From Trinickia caryophylli (GTDB lineage: Bacteria; Pseudomonadota; Gammaproteobacteria; Burkholderiales; Burkholderiaceae): DNA of 64,000 bases. A model generated the notes under the pieces. The model saw only the letters and a list, made by a program, of their open reading frames with translations, was not told where the DNA came from and ran no database searches. Both the position numbers and the translations under genes were made by a program. This document shows, one piece after another, positions 8,224-19,865 of the stretch. The number at the start of each line of letters is the position of its first letter. Positions within the stretch are counted from its first letter, which is position 1. The stretch is from NCBI RefSeq assembly GCF_034424545.1, contig NZ_CP139970.1, forward strand, positions 2,356,001 to 2,420,000. The letters are read 5' to 3'.

Positions 8224-9006
8224 ATGGGCGCATTGACGAATGCCCTCAAGGCGCGGCTTGCCGAAAACGAGCCGCTTTATGGCATGTGGCTGTCGCTTGG
8301 CAGCGCCGATGCCGCCGAGGCGCTTGCGCATGCCGGGTTCGACTGGCTGTGCATCGATATGGAGCACGCGCCGAACGATACGTCGGACGTGACGGCGCAG
8401 TTGCGCGCGATCGCGGCCGCGCATCTGCCGACCGAACCCGTTGTGCGCGTGCCCGCTTGCGAGCCATGGCTCGTCAAGCGCGTGCTCGATGCCGGCGCCC
8501 GTACCATCATGTTCCCCAATATCGAATCGGCCGAAGGGGCCGCCCGCGCCGTCCGGCTGACCCGCTATCCGCAAGCCGGGGCACCCGACGGGCTGCGCGG
8601 CGTGGCCGGCATCGTGCGCGCATCGTCGTTCGGCGCGCGGCGCGACTATCTTCAGACGGCGAACGCGCAGGTCGCGACGATCCTCCAGATCGAATCCGCG
8701 CAGGCGCTCGAGGAGATCGACGCAATCGCCGCGACACCGGGCGTCGATTGCCTTTTCGTCGGGCCGACCGATCTCGCCGCAAGCCTCGGCCATCTCGGCG
8801 ATACGAGGCAGCCGGCAGTCCAGGGCGCGATTGCGCGCGTGGCCGAGGCGGCGCGGCGGGCCGGCCGCGCGGCGGGCATTTTTGCGCTCGATGCGGCAAG
8901 CGCCCGGCAGTATCGCGAAGCGGGCTTCGGCTTCATTGCGCTGTCCATCGACGTGGTGTGGCTCGTACGGGCTGCGCGCAGCGCGTTGCAGGAGGCGAGA
9001 TCATGA
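8224..9006 (+). CDS. HpcH/HpaI-family aldolase (2-keto-3-deoxy acid aldolase type)
   Basis: A 260-residue class II aldolase of the HpcH/HpaI family, which cleaves 4-hydroxy-2-oxo acids to pyruvate and an aldehyde with a divalent metal. Recognisable family blocks are GMWLSLGSADAAEALAHAGFDWLCIDMEHAP, then RVPACEPWLVKRVLDAGARTIMFPNIESAE, then QIES (metal-ligand Glu) and FVGPTDLAASLG (metal-ligand Asp). The start is set by GAGGAG 6 nt before ATG 8224. The stop overlaps the next start (ATGA). The precise substrate cannot be told. Confidence 0.9.
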   Translation: MGALTNALKARLAENEPLYGMWLSLGSADAAEALAHAGFDWLCIDMEHAPNDTSDVTAQLRAIAAAHLPTEPVVRVPACEPWLVKRVLDAGARTIMFPNIESAEGAARAVRLTRYPQAGAPDGLRGVAGIVRASSFGARRDYLQTANAQVATILQIESAQALEEIDAIAATPGVDCLFVGPTDLAASLGHLGDTRQPAVQGAIARVAEAARRAGRAAGIFALDAASARQYREAGFGFIALSIDVVWLVRAARSALQEARS

Positions 9007-9737
9007 GCAAACCTCGGGCGATACGCGCTTCGACATTGGCCGCCATCGCGGTAGGCGTGGCCGGCTGGGCCTTCGCAAGCGGTGCGGCATTCGGTGAGGC
9101 ACCGGTGCAAAAACCGGCGGATGCCGGCGACGAGGAAACGCAGACAGCGGTTGCCGACTACAACGCCGGCAACTTCGAAACGGCGTTGAAGGAGTTTCGC
9201 CACGCCGCCGAGCGCGGCAGCCGGCTCGCGCAATTCAACTACGCAATGATGCTGCTCAACGGCGAGGGCACGACAACCGACGTTGGCGAGGGACGCAAGT
9301 GGCTGCGCAAGGCAGCCGACGCGAACATGTCGCACGCGCAATACGTGTACGGAAGAATGTTCGACGACGGCGAGTTCGTCTCGCGCGATGCGGGCGAGGC
9401 ACACCGGTGGTTTCTTCGCGCGGCGCAACAGGGCCATGTCCAGGCCGAGCTTGCGCTCGCCAACCAGTTTCTCGACGGTCGCGGCACGCCGCGCAACAAC
9501 CGGCAGGCGTTCTACTGGTACCGGAAAGCGGCCGAGGGCGGCGACATGACGGCGCAATACGTGACGGGCTCGTTCTACGAGCGCGGCGGCGACGGCGTCA
9601 CGCGCAACATCAACGTCGCACGCGCCTACTATGCGGCAGCCGCGGCGCAAGGCGATCCTGCGGCACGACTGAAATACCGGGAGCTCAGCAGCGAGTTGCA
9701 GCGCGAAGCGACAACGCCGCCCAAGCAGACGAAATGA
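9003..9737 (+). CDS. Sel1-repeat (TPR-like) exported protein
   Basis: A 244-residue protein with an N-terminal signal segment (TLAAIAVGVAGWAFASGAAFG). After it come about five Sel1-like repeats, e.g. AQFNYAMMLLNGEGTTTDVGEGRKWLRKAAD, then AQYVYGRMF, AELALANQFLDGRGTPRNN and AQYVTGSFYERGGDGVTRN. Sel1 repeats form alpha-alpha superhelices that scaffold protein contacts, here probably in the periplasm. Translationally coupled to the aldolase gene by an ATGA overlap. It converges on rodA; the 32-bp gap holds a GC-rich hairpin (9743-9762) without a T-tract. Confidence 0.88.
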   Translation: MSKPRAIRASTLAAIAVGVAGWAFASGAAFGEAPVQKPADAGDEETQTAVADYNAGNFETALKEFRHAAERGSRLAQFNYAMMLLNGEGTTTDVGEGRKWLRKAADANMSHAQYVYGRMFDDGEFVSRDAGEAHRWFLRAAQQGHVQAELALANQFLDGRGTPRNNRQAFYWYRKAAEGGDMTAQYVTGSFYERGGDGVTRNINVARAYYAAAAAQGDPAARLKYRELSSELQREATTPPKQTK

Positions 9738-9769
9738 CGGCGCGCCGGCCGATGCGCCGGCGTGGCGCG

Positions 9770-10918
9770 TCAGCTTTTCATCAGGCGCTTGTGGCGGCTG
9801 ACGCTCATGATGAGTCCCATCGCGATGCCGAGCGTCGTGAGCGCCGTGCCGCCGTAGCTCATGAACGGCAGCGGCACGCCGACCACGGGCAGAATGCCGC
9901 TCACCATGCCCACGTTGACGAAGGCGTAGGTGAAGAAAGCCATCGTGAGCGAGCCGGCGAGCAGGCGGCCGAAGAAGTTCGCACCGTTGGCCGCGATGAA
10001 AAGCCCTCGTGCGATGAGCGCCATATAGAGTACGAGCAGCACGAGTTCGCCGACGAGGCCGAATTCCTCCGAAAAAACCGCGAAGATGAAGTCCGTGTGC
10101 TTCTCGGGGATGAAATCGAGGTGGGCCTGCGTACCCTTGAGCCAGCCCTTGCCGATCACACCGCCGGAGCCGATCGCGATGACGGCCTGGATCGTATGGA
10201 AGCCCTTGCCGAGCGGATCGGACGTGGGATCGAGCAGCGTGCAGATGCGGTGCTTCTGGTAGTCGTGCATCAGCGGCCATTGCACCTCGGGCTGGCAGAT
10301 CTTGTCCTGAAACGCTGCCACGGAGCCGGCGGCGATCACGACTGCGACGAGCACCGGCACGATCAGCTTGAACGAGAGCCCGGCGAAATAGATGACGAAG
10401 AGCCCGGCGGCGAACACGAGCATGGCGGTGCCGAGGTCGGGCTGTTTCGCGATGAGTCCGACCGGTACGAGCAGCAGCACGAACCCTACGATAAAGTCGT
10501 ACCACCGCAGGCTCGATTCGCGCTTCTGGTAGTACCAGGCGAGCATCAGCGGCGTCGCGATCTTGAGGATCTCCGAGGGCTGGATGACGACACCCACGTT
10601 GATCCAGCGCTTCGCGCCTTTTTTCGTGATGCCGAAGAGCGCCACGCCGATCAGCAGCGCGATGCCGAACCCGTACAGAGGCACGGCGAAGCGCATCAAG
10701 GTGTTGGGCGGTACGTTAGCGAGTGCCCACATCAGTACGAAGGTGAGCACGATGTTGCGCATCTGGTCTTCAACGCGGCCAGGCACGTCGATGCTCGCAC
10801 TGTAGAGCGTGACGAGGCCGACGCAAAGCAGCAGGAAGACGATCAGCGCAAGCGGTACGTCGAAGCCCACGAACATCTTCTTGATGCGCTCGAGCCAGAT
10901 TCGTTTATCGGAGTTCAT
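9770..10918 (-). CDS. rodA: Peptidoglycan glycosyltransferase RodA (MrdB)
   Basis: SEDS-family glycan polymerase of the elongation machinery, partner of PBP2. The 382-residue protein has about ten transmembrane helices. Family signatures: RWINVGVVIQPSEILKIATPLMLAWYY, KQPDLGTA (conserved Asp region), IGSGGVIGKGWLKGTQ, FIPEKHTDFIFAVFSEEFG and PFMSYGGTALTTLGIAMGL. ATG 10918 follows the mrdA stop by 11 nt. It is the last gene of the mreBCD-mrdA-rodA operon. Confidence 0.96.
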   Translation of the reverse strand: MNSDKRIWLERIKKMFVGFDVPLALIVFLLLCVGLVTLYSASIDVPGRVEDQMRNIVLTFVLMWALANVPPNTLMRFAVPLYGFGIALLIGVALFGITKKGAKRWINVGVVIQPSEILKIATPLMLAWYYQKRESSLRWYDFIVGFVLLLVPVGLIAKQPDLGTAMLVFAAGLFVIYFAGLSFKLIVPVLVAVVIAAGSVAAFQDKICQPEVQWPLMHDYQKHRICTLLDPTSDPLGKGFHTIQAVIAIGSGGVIGKGWLKGTQAHLDFIPEKHTDFIFAVFSEEFGLVGELVLLVLYMALIARGLFIAANGANFFGRLLAGSLTMAFFTYAFVNVGMVSGILPVVGVPLPFMSYGGTALTTLGIAMGLIMSVSRHKRLMKS

Positions 10919-10929
10919 CGTCTCCTCCG

Positions 10930-13308
10930 TTATTCGTCCGCGCCGGGCGAGGCCGGCGTGGGCGGGGTAGCCGGCGCGGCACCCGCGCTGGGGCGTTCGC
11001 GTTCGCCGCGCGCGGGTGCGGGGCCCAGCTCGCCGGCTGGCGTATCGTTCGGCCCAGACGGCGCGGGCGCGCGCTTGCGCGCGTTCTCCCCGGCCGATGC
11101 CGGCATGGCGGCAGCCGCGCGCGGCTTGCGCGGTTCGGGCGCCGCGGCCGCTGCGCTGGCTTGCAGGGCGGCGGCTGGCCCTGACGCGGCCGAAGGCACA
11201 GCAGAGGCGGAAAGAGCCGCTGGCTCCGAGGCCGCAGCCGCGGAGGCGGCGACCGCTGTCGCGGGCAGCGGCAGCGCCTTGAAGCCCGGCGCGACCTTGA
11301 CCGGCAGTGCGGTGCGGCTGTCCGTGTTGTTGATCTGACCGATGACGGGCCCCGACGCCGCTTGCGTTGCGGACGCCGCGGCGGCCACTTCCGCCGCCAG
11401 GACGCCGGGCTTGTTGCGTTGCAGCAGGTAGTAATCCATGACGCGGCGCGCGATCGGACCGGCGACGGCTGCACCCCAACCGCCGTTTTCGACCACGAGC
11501 GCAATGGCGATCTGTGGATGTTCGGCCGGTGCGAAGGCAATGAAGAGCGAATGGTCGCGCAGATGCTCGGCGATTGCGCTGCCGTGGTACTTCTGGCCCT
11601 GCAGCGAGTACACCTGCGCCGTGCCGGTCTTGCCGGCGGCCAGGTAGGGCGAGTCGCGGAAGACCTGATACGCGGTTCCCGACGGGTTGCTCGTCACGTT
11701 GATCATCCCGCGCTTGACGACGTCGATCTCGGACTGCGTCACTCCCGGTATGCGGCCGCTTTCGTGCGGCACCGTGAGCCGCGACTGATGCGATATCGGG
11801 TTCTCGATCTCCTTGACGAGGTGCGGCCGCATGACGATGCCGTTGTCGGCGAGTGTGGCTGTTGCGTGCGCGAGCTGCAGCATCGTGAACGCGTTGTAGC
11901 CCTGCCCGATGCCGAGGCTGATCGTCTCGCCCTCGTACCAACGCTGCTGCTCGGGCTTGCGGTACGCCTTGCGCTTCCATTCGGTCGAAGGCAGGATGCC
12001 GCGCGCTTCGCCCGCGATGTCGATGCCCGTAATCTGCCCGAAGCCCCACGGTTTCATGAAATTCGCGATCGCATTGACGCCGAGATCGTGCGCGAGCATG
12101 TAGAAATAGGTGTCGTTCGACACCATGATCGCGCGGTTCATGTCGATCCAGCCCTGCCCCTGCGGGACGTCGTTGCGGAACGTGTGGCCGCCGAACGTAT
12201 AGGAGCCGGGATCGTGAAAGCCCCATTCGGGCGTGCGCTTGCCGAGCGCGAGCGCGGCAAGCGCCATGAACGGCTTGTAGGTCGAGCCCGGCGGATAGGC
12301 GCCGTGCAGCGGCCGGTTCAGGAGCGGGTGATCGGGCGAGTTGTTGAGCGCGTCCCACGTCTGCTGATCGATGCCGTCGACGAACGCATTCGGGTCGAAG
12401 CTCGGCGCGGAGACGAACGCGAGGACATCGCCTGTTTGCGGCTCGATCGCCACGAGCGCGCCGCGCCGGCCCGCGAATGCCTGCTCCGCCACCTGCTGCA
12501 GGCCGATGTCGATGGACAGTACGAGGTTGTTGCCCGGCGTGGCCTGCGTGCGCGAGAGCGTACGCACGGGCCGGCCGCCGGCCGTCACCTCGACTTCCTC
12601 GAACCCGGTCAGGCCGTGCAGCTCCGTTTCGTAGCTCTGTTCGACTCCGATCTTGCCGATGTAGTCGGTGCCCTTGTAGTTGTTCGCATCGAGGCGCGCA
12701 TCGTAGTGGTCCGGATCGCTGTCGTTCTGCTCGCTTTGCGCATCGATGCGCTCCTGATCGCGCTGCGAGATACGGCCGATGTAGCCGATCACGTGCGCGG
12801 CGGTCGCGCCGAGCGGGTACTGGCGAAAGAGACGTGCGCGCACCTCCACGCCCGGAAAGCGGAAGCGCTGCGCCGTGAAGCGGGCCACTTCCTCGTCGGT
12901 AAGGCGGGTTCGGATGGGCAGGCTTTCGAAGTGCTTCGAGTCTTCGAGCAGCTTCTTGAAGCGGCGGCGGTCGAGGGCGTCGATCTTGACGACGCTCGAG
13001 AGCTTGTCGATGGTGTTCTCGAGCGTGTCGTCGAGCTTCGATGGCGTAATTTCGAGCGTGTAGGCCGAGTAGTTACGCGCGAGCACGACCCCGTTGCGGT
13101 CGGTGATGATGCCGCGATTCGGCACGATCGGCGCGACCGAGATGCGGTTCTCGTTGGCCTGCAGCGAGTACTTGCTGTAATGCCAGACCTGTAGGTAAAG
13201 GAAGCGGAAGATGAGCAGGCCGAAGCACACGAGCACGAAAAAGGCCGTTGCGGCCACGCGCAAGCGGAATTGCGACAGTTGCTGCTGAGTGTTCTTGAAT
13301 TCGGTCAT
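10930..13308 (-). CDS. mrdA: Penicillin-binding protein 2 (MrdA) with a long Ala/Pro-rich tail
   Basis: Monofunctional transpeptidase of the elongasome. It has one N-terminal transmembrane helix (VAATAFFVLVCFGLLIFRFLYL), a dimerisation domain and the transpeptidase domain. Catalytic motifs are SxxK in PPGSTYKPF, SxN as VSNDTYFYM, and KTG in LAAGKTGTAQVYS. At 792 residues it is ~150 longer than E. coli PBP2. The extra part, from about residue 640, is low-complexity Ala/Pro/Ser with many basic residues and no recognisable domain. Such tails occur in some Burkholderia PBP2 proteins. Confidence 0.95.
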   Translation of the reverse strand: MTEFKNTQQQLSQFRLRVAATAFFVLVCFGLLIFRFLYLQVWHYSKYSLQANENRISVAPIVPNRGIITDRNGVVLARNYSAYTLEITPSKLDDTLENTIDKLSSVVKIDALDRRRFKKLLEDSKHFESLPIRTRLTDEEVARFTAQRFRFPGVEVRARLFRQYPLGATAAHVIGYIGRISQRDQERIDAQSEQNDSDPDHYDARLDANNYKGTDYIGKIGVEQSYETELHGLTGFEEVEVTAGGRPVRTLSRTQATPGNNLVLSIDIGLQQVAEQAFAGRRGALVAIEPQTGDVLAFVSAPSFDPNAFVDGIDQQTWDALNNSPDHPLLNRPLHGAYPPGSTYKPFMALAALALGKRTPEWGFHDPGSYTFGGHTFRNDVPQGQGWIDMNRAIMVSNDTYFYMLAHDLGVNAIANFMKPWGFGQITGIDIAGEARGILPSTEWKRKAYRKPEQQRWYEGETISLGIGQGYNAFTMLQLAHATATLADNGIVMRPHLVKEIENPISHQSRLTVPHESGRIPGVTQSEIDVVKRGMINVTSNPSGTAYQVFRDSPYLAAGKTGTAQVYSLQGQKYHGSAIAEHLRDHSLFIAFAPAEHPQIAIALVVENGGWGAAVAGPIARRVMDYYLLQRNKPGVLAAEVAAAASATQAASGPVIGQINNTDSRTALPVKVAPGFKALPLPATAVAASAAAASEPAALSASAVPSAASGPAAALQASAAAAAPEPRKPRAAAAMPASAGENARKRAPAPSGPNDTPAGELGPAPARGERERPSAGAAPATPPTPASPGADE

Positions 13309-13325
13309 GCGTCGGCCGCGCGCGC

Positions 13326-13838
13326 TCAGATCGGCCGCGTGTCGTCAGGGTCGGCGGGGCGGCGCTGCGGCATGAGCAGCAGCGTGCAGGCGAGCGGCCA
13401 GAGCGCCGCCTCGACGAAGCCGTGCACGAGATAGCCCCAGCCCGGGAACGCGGCGCCCGTGAGCAACCGGATGACGAACGGCACCAGCTGTGCCACGACG
13501 AGCAGCGGCGCGACCGCGAACACCTGCACGCCGCGCGGCATCCAGAGCACGCGCCGATGGATCGTGATCGCGCCGTACGAGAGCAGCGTGTAAGCGAGTG
13601 CGTGCTCGCCAAGGAGGCTCGCGTCGTGCACGTCCATCAGCAGACCGAGAAAGAACGCGATGCCCATGCCGACCTTGCGCGGCTGATGCACGTTCCAGAA
13701 CAGCAAGACGAGCGCGACGAAGTCGGGCACGCCGACGAGCCGGCCCCAGGGCATGAGGTTCAGCAGGAACGCGGCGGCGAGGCTGAACGCGATGAAATAG
13801 GGATTGACCGGCAGCAGAATGTATTGCGGGCGGTTCAT
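13326..13838 (-). CDS. mreD: Rod shape-determining protein MreD
   Basis: Small integral membrane protein of the elongasome, 170 residues with about five hydrophobic helices. Family features include PDFVALVLLFWNVHQPRKVGMGIAFFLGLLMDV, with the conserved Pro-Arg-Lys turn and MDV, and HALAYTLLSYGAI. The ATG overlaps the mreC stop by 4 nt (ATGA), indicating coupling. Confidence 0.93.
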   Translation of the reverse strand: MNRPQYILLPVNPYFIAFSLAAAFLLNLMPWGRLVGVPDFVALVLLFWNVHQPRKVGMGIAFFLGLLMDVHDASLLGEHALAYTLLSYGAITIHRRVLWMPRGVQVFAVAPLLVVAQLVPFVIRLLTGAAFPGWGYLVHGFVEAALWPLACTLLLMPQRRPADPDDTRPI

Positions 13839-14974
13839 CGCGGTGCTCCTTGTGAGGCCGCGCCCGCCGTCGCAGTGGTCCGAGCGGGCGTCTTCGGGTG
13901 TTCGGCCGGCTTGGTGCCGGTCGTGCCCGAGGCGGCCGGCGAGGGCGTTTCCGCCGACGGCTTGCCGGCCGGGAGCTTCTCTCCCGACTTGGCGGAAGCA
14001 CCCGCGGCTGCGTTCGCGGCAGCCTTGTCGGCGTTCTCGCCCTTGCTCTCAGCCTTTGCCGCGCCTTTCTCGGCCTTGCTCCCTTTTTTCCCGGCGCCCT
14101 TGCCCGTTGTTTCGGGCTGGGTCTCGGGCCGCGGGGGCAGCTCGCTTCGGTAGTGGATCACGAGGACGTCGCGCGCCCCGCGCACGGCGGCGATGGGCAC
14201 GCAGGTAACGTGCGCGAACGCCGTGTCGCCCTGCTTGTCCACGCGCACGACCTTGGCAACGGGCAGCCCTGCAGGATAGACGCCGTCGAGCCCGCTCGTC
14301 ACGAGCTCGTCGCCGGCGACGATATCGGCGCTGATCGGCACAAAGCGCAGTTCGAGCCCGTTGCCGGCGGGCGTGCCGTACACGACGCCACGCAGCCCCG
14401 TGCGCACGATCTGCACGGGCACGGCCTGGTCTTTGTCGGTGAGCAGCGTCACTTCCGCCTGCATCGGAAATACGCGCGTGACCTGCCCGATCATGCCGTC
14501 TTCGGTCACGACGGGCGAGCCGTTCTGAATATCCTGCTGCGAGCCGCGCCCGATCACCACTTTCTGCGTGAAAGGATCGCGCGTGTCGTACTGGATCTCG
14601 GCTGGGGTGGCCGGCGTGCCGACAGCCTTCGAGAGGTCGAGCAGCGCGCGCAGGTGTGCGTTCTCGGCGGCGAGCGAGGCATTGCGGTTGGCCTCGACCG
14701 AAAGCTGGAGATTTCTGGCGGATAGCTTCGCGTTGTCGCTGCGCAGCGTGGACGTACCCACGACGAAGCTGGTCGCTCCGAGCACGAGGTCGCGCGGCAC
14801 GAGCGCCGCGCGCTGCAACGGATACAGGCCCACGTCGAGGACGCCGCGCACGATTTCGAGCGTCCGGAAGCGTGCGTCCGAGATCAGCAGGACGAGCGCG
14901 AGTGCAACGAAAAAAACAAGCCTGGCAAGCGCGGACGGACCTTGCTTGAACAGAGGCGGCGGACTGTATTCCAT
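13835..14974 (-). CDS. mreC: Rod shape-determining protein MreC
   Basis: Periplasmic, membrane-anchored scaffold that links MreB to PBP2. The 379 residues contain an N-terminal transmembrane helix (ARLVFFVALALVLLISDARF), a coiled-coil region (NAKLSARNLQLSVEANRNASLAAENAHLRALL) and the beta-barrel domain. Typical blocks are DGMIGQVTRVFPMQAEVTLLTDKDQAVPVQ and SGLDGVYPAGLPVAKV. The last ~90 residues are Lys/Ala/Thr/Pro-rich, low complexity and probably disordered. Confidence 0.94.
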   Translation of the reverse strand: MEYSPPPLFKQGPSALARLVFFVALALVLLISDARFRTLEIVRGVLDVGLYPLQRAALVPRDLVLGATSFVVGTSTLRSDNAKLSARNLQLSVEANRNASLAAENAHLRALLDLSKAVGTPATPAEIQYDTRDPFTQKVVIGRGSQQDIQNGSPVVTEDGMIGQVTRVFPMQAEVTLLTDKDQAVPVQIVRTGLRGVVYGTPAGNGLELRFVPISADIVAGDELVTSGLDGVYPAGLPVAKVVRVDKQGDTAFAHVTCVPIAAVRGARDVLVIHYRSELPPRPETQPETTGKGAGKKGSKAEKGAAKAESKGENADKAAANAAAGASAKSGEKLPAGKPSAETPSPAASGTTGTKPAEHPKTPARTTATAGAASQGAPR

Positions 14975-15073
14975 GGTCGGCGCCGAGGGCGCGATCCTAC
15001 GCGGCGGCCTGCCTGCGCCCCCGGCGCGGAGCGCGCACCGGGGAGACTGCGCAGGTCGCGCCCGCGAATCTCA

Positions 15074-16369
<1,296 letters not shown>

Positions 16370-16503
16370 CTATTTGTAGTAAACGGGCGGTCCTTTTTGC
16401 CGTTGCCGGCCCCCGGTCCGAAGGTTTGGTCCGGCACTCTAAATCCCTGGCGCAGCACTGTTTTTCCCGTGTTGCGCCGAGCCCTTTTTTCTCCGGTGAA
16501 ACG

Positions 16504-16803
16504 ATGGCTTTGACCCTGACCGATGTGAAACGCATCGCCCACCTCGCACGGCTCGAACTGGCCGACGCCGACGCCGAATCGACGCTGGCCCAGCTCAACG
16601 AGTTTTTCGGGCTGGTCGAGCGGATGCAGGCCGTCGACACGACCGGCGTGGCGCCGCTCGCGCACCCGATCGAGCAGATCGAGGATGTCGCGCTGCGGCT
16701 GCGCGAAGACGCCGTGACCGAAACGGTCGATCGCGAGGCGAACCAGCGCCCCGCGCCGGCCGTGCAGGACGGCCTTTATCTGGTGCCGAAGGTGATCGAG
16801 TAA
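16504..16803 (+). CDS. gatC: Asp/Glu-tRNA amidotransferase subunit GatC
   Basis: Small 99-residue subunit that stabilises GatA in the GatCAB complex, which makes Gln-tRNA(Gln) and/or Asn-tRNA(Asn) by transamidation. Family blocks are [32 protein letters not shown] and VAPLAHP. ATG 16504 directly follows CCGGTGAAACG. First gene of gatCAB, 27 nt before gatA. Confidence 0.94.
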   Translation: MALTLTDVKRIAHLARLELADADAESTLAQLNEFFGLVERMQAVDTTGVAPLAHPIEQIEDVALRLREDAVTETVDREANQRPAPAVQDGLYLVPKVIE

Positions 16804-16830
16804 CGGTCTTACGACAGGAACGATTGAGAC

Positions 16831-18321
16831 ATGCATGACAAAAGTCTGACGGAACTCTCGAGCGCGCTTGCGGCCAAGCAGGTGTCGGCCGTCGAGCTCG
16901 CCGAGCAGTTCCTCGAACGCATCGGCGCGGCGCGGCAATTGAACGCGTTCATCGAAGTCGAGCCCGAGCGCACGCTCGCCGAAGCGCGCGCGGCCGATGC
17001 GCGCATCGCCGCCGGCAACGCCGGCCCCCTCACGGGCGTACCCGTCGCGCACAAGGACGTATTCGTCACGCGCGGCTGGCATTCCACTGCCGGCTCGAAG
17101 ATGCTGGCCGGCTATGAAAGCCCCTTCGATGCCACCGTCGTCGAGCGCCTGGCGCGCGCCGGCATGGTCACGCTCGGCAAGACGAACATGGACGAGTTCG
17201 CCATGGGTTCGTCGAACGAGAATTCCGCCTTCGGCCCCGTGCGCAATCCGTGGGACACGAACGCCGTACCGGGCGGCTCGTCCGGCGGTTCGGCCGCGGC
17301 GGTCGCCGCGCGGCTCGCGCCGGCCGCGACCGCGACCGACACCGGCGGCTCGATCCGGCAGCCGGCCTCGTTTTCGGGCGTGACGGGCATCAAGCCCACC
17401 TACGGCCGCGTGTCGCGTTACGGAATGATCGCGTTTGCCTCCTCGCTCGACCAGGGTGGCCCGATCGCGCAAAGCGCGGCCGACTGCGCGCTGCTGCTCA
17501 ATGCGATGGCGGGCTTCGACGAACGCGATTCGACGAGCCTCGAGCGTGCGGACGAGGACTTCACGCGCCATCTCGGTCGGCCCTGGGCCCCCGATACCGC
17601 CGCAGGCAAGCCTCTCGCGGGCCTGCGCATCGGCTTGCCGGCCGAGTACTTCGGTGCCGGCCTGGCCGGCGACGTGCGCGCGGCCGTGGATGCGGCGCTT
17701 GCCCAGTACGAGGCGCTCGGCGCCACGCTCGTGCCCGTCTCGCTGCCGAAGACGGAGTTGTCGATCCCTGTGTATTACGTGATCGCGCCGGCCGAGGCCT
17801 CGTCGAACCTGTCTCGCTTCGACGGCGTGCGCTACGGTCATCGCGCGGCCGAATACCGCGATCTGCTCGACATGTACAAGAAGTCGCGCGCACAGGGGTT
17901 CGGCCCCGAGGTGAAGCGGCGGATTCTCGTCGGCACTTACGTGCTTTCGCACGGCTATTACGACGCCTACTACCTGCAGGCGCAGAAGATCCGCCGCATC
18001 ATCGCCCGGGATTTCCAGGAGGCGTTCGAGCACTGCGACGTGATCATGGGACCCGTGGCGCCGACGGTGGCGTGGGACATCGGTGCGAAGGGCGACGACC
18101 CGGTGCAGATGTATCTGGCCGACATATACACGTTGTCGGTGAGCCTCGCCGGCCTGCCCGGCATGAGCGTGCCGTGCGGCTTCGGCGGCGGTAAGCGCCC
18201 GGTCGGACTGCAGATCATCGGCAATTATTTCGACGAAGCGCGGATGCTGCAGGTCGCCGATGCGTTCCAGCGCGCAACGGACTGGCACCGCCAAGCCCCG
18301 GCAGGAGAGGCACGAGCATGA
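16831..18321 (+). CDS. gatA: Asp/Glu-tRNA amidotransferase subunit GatA
   Basis: Glutaminase/amidase subunit that frees ammonia from glutamine for GatB. The 496-residue amidase-signature protein has the Ser-cisSer-Lys triad: Lys in [10 protein letters not shown], serines in [15 protein letters not shown] and [15 protein letters not shown]. The substrate-loop [18 protein letters not shown] is typical of GatA. The stop overlaps the gatB start by 4 nt. Confidence 0.97.
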   Translation: MHDKSLTELSSALAAKQVSAVELAEQFLERIGAARQLNAFIEVEPERTLAEARAADARIAAGNAGPLTGVPVAHKDVFVTRGWHSTAGSKMLAGYESPFDATVVERLARAGMVTLGKTNMDEFAMGSSNENSAFGPVRNPWDTNAVPGGSSGGSAAAVAARLAPAATATDTGGSIRQPASFSGVTGIKPTYGRVSRYGMIAFASSLDQGGPIAQSAADCALLLNAMAGFDERDSTSLERADEDFTRHLGRPWAPDTAAGKPLAGLRIGLPAEYFGAGLAGDVRAAVDAALAQYEALGATLVPVSLPKTELSIPVYYVIAPAEASSNLSRFDGVRYGHRAAEYRDLLDMYKKSRAQGFGPEVKRRILVGTYVLSHGYYDAYYLQAQKIRRIIARDFQEAFEHCDVIMGPVAPTVAWDIGAKGDDPVQMYLADIYTLSVSLAGLPGMSVPCGFGGGKRPVGLQIIGNYFDEARMLQVADAFQRATDWHRQAPAGEARA

Positions 18322-19790
18322 CGCAATGGGAAGTGGTGATCGGCCTCGAGACGCACGCTCAGCTCTCGACGGTCTCCAAGATTTTTTCGGGCGCTTCGAC
18401 GCGTTTCGGCGCCGAGCCCAACACGCAGGCCTGCCCGGTCGATCTCGCGTTGCCGGGCGTGCTGCCGGTCATGAACAGGGGCGCAGTGGAGCGGGCCATC
18501 CGCTTCGGGCTCGCGATCGGCGCCACGGTGGCGCCGCGCAGCATCTTCGCGCGCAAGAACTACTTCTACCCCGATCTGCCGAAGGGCTATCAGATCAGCC
18601 AGTACGAGATCCCGGTCGTGCAGGGCGGCACCATCACGATACAGGTGCCGGCCAACGAAAAGGCCGGCACGGCGGCCTACGAGAAGACGATCCAGCTCAC
18701 GCGCGCGCATCTTGAAGAGGATGCCGGCAAGTCGTTGCACGAGGACTTTGCCGGCATGACCGGCATCGACCTGAACCGGGCCGGCACGCCGCTGCTCGAG
18801 ATCGTGACGGAGCCCGAGATGCGCAGCGCCGCCGAGGCGGTCGCCTATGCGAAGGCGCTGCATGCACTCGTCGTGTGGCTCGGAATCTGTGACGGCAACA
18901 TGCAGGAAGGTTCGTTTCGCTGCGATGCGAACGTATCGGTGCGTCCGATGGGGCAAGAGGAATTCGGCACACGCGCCGAAATCAAGAACCTGAATTCGTT
19001 CCGCTTTCTCGAAGAGGCGATCCAGTACGAAGTGCGCCGGCAGATCGAACTGATCGAAGACGGCGGCACGGTCGTGCAGGAAACGCGCCTTTACGACCCG
19101 GACAAGCGCGAAACGCGTTCGATGCGCAGCAAGGAAGATGCGCACGACTACCGCTATTTCCCGGATCCGGATTTGATGCCGCTCGTGATCGATTCGGCCT
19201 GGATCGAGCGCGTGCGCGCCGCCATGCCGGAGCTGCCCGCCGCGATGCAGCAGCGCTTCGCGGCGCAATACGGCGTAACGCCGTACGATGCGGCGGTGCT
19301 GACCTCTGGCAAGACCATGGCGGCCTACTTCGAGGCCGTCGTCGCCAAGGCTGGGGCCGCGCAGGCGAAGGCGGCTGCGAACTGGCTGATGGGCGAGGTA
19401 TCGTCGCAGCTCAATCGCGACGGTCTCGATATCGCCGAATGTCCGGTGTCGGCGGCCCAGCTCGCGCTGGTGCTGCAGCGCATTGCCGACGGCACGATCT
19501 CCAACAAGATCGCCAAGGAGATCTTCCTGGCGATGTGGGACGAGAAGGCGGAAGACGACGGTGCTGCCGACCGGATCATCGAGGCCAAGGGCCTGAAGCA
19601 GATCTCCGACACGGGCGCGCTCGAGGCCATCATCGACGAAGTACTCGCCGCGAACCAGAAATCGGTCGACGAGTACCGCGCCGGCAAGGAAAAGGCGTTC
19701 AACGCGCTGATCGGCCAGGCAATGAAAGCGACCAAGGGCAAGGCGAACCCGCAGCAGGTCAACGAACTGCTGAAGAAGAAGCTGTCCTGA
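18318..19790 (+). CDS. gatB: Asp/Glu-tRNA amidotransferase subunit GatB
   Basis: tRNA-binding kinase/amidotransferase subunit, 490 residues. It begins [15 protein letters not shown], the GatB signature, and continues with [29 protein letters not shown] and [12 protein letters not shown]. The C-terminal YqeY-like helical domain ends [17 protein letters not shown]. Overlaps gatA (ATGA) and completes the operon. Confidence 0.97.
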   Translation: MTQWEVVIGLETHAQLSTVSKIFSGASTRFGAEPNTQACPVDLALPGVLPVMNRGAVERAIRFGLAIGATVAPRSIFARKNYFYPDLPKGYQISQYEIPVVQGGTITIQVPANEKAGTAAYEKTIQLTRAHLEEDAGKSLHEDFAGMTGIDLNRAGTPLLEIVTEPEMRSAAEAVAYAKALHALVVWLGICDGNMQEGSFRCDANVSVRPMGQEEFGTRAEIKNLNSFRFLEEAIQYEVRRQIELIEDGGTVVQETRLYDPDKRETRSMRSKEDAHDYRYFPDPDLMPLVIDSAWIERVRAAMPELPAAMQQRFAAQYGVTPYDAAVLTSGKTMAAYFEAVVAKAGAAQAKAAANWLMGEVSSQLNRDGLDIAECPVSAAQLALVLQRIADGTISNKIAKEIFLAMWDEKAEDDGAADRIIEAKGLKQISDTGALEAIIDEVLAANQKSVDEYRAGKEKAFNALIGQAMKATKGKANPQQVNELLKKKLS

Positions 19791-19865
19791 ACATGACGTC
19801 GCCGTCCGATGCCCGATGCGCCGCGCGCGGCGCGACGGGCATCGCGCGACGGCACAGGAAAAGGC

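Noticed and set aside
9299..11338. Long + strand frame across rodA and mrdA
   Set aside because: Antisense shadow of genuine elongasome genes; composition is Glu/Arg/His-rich without domains.
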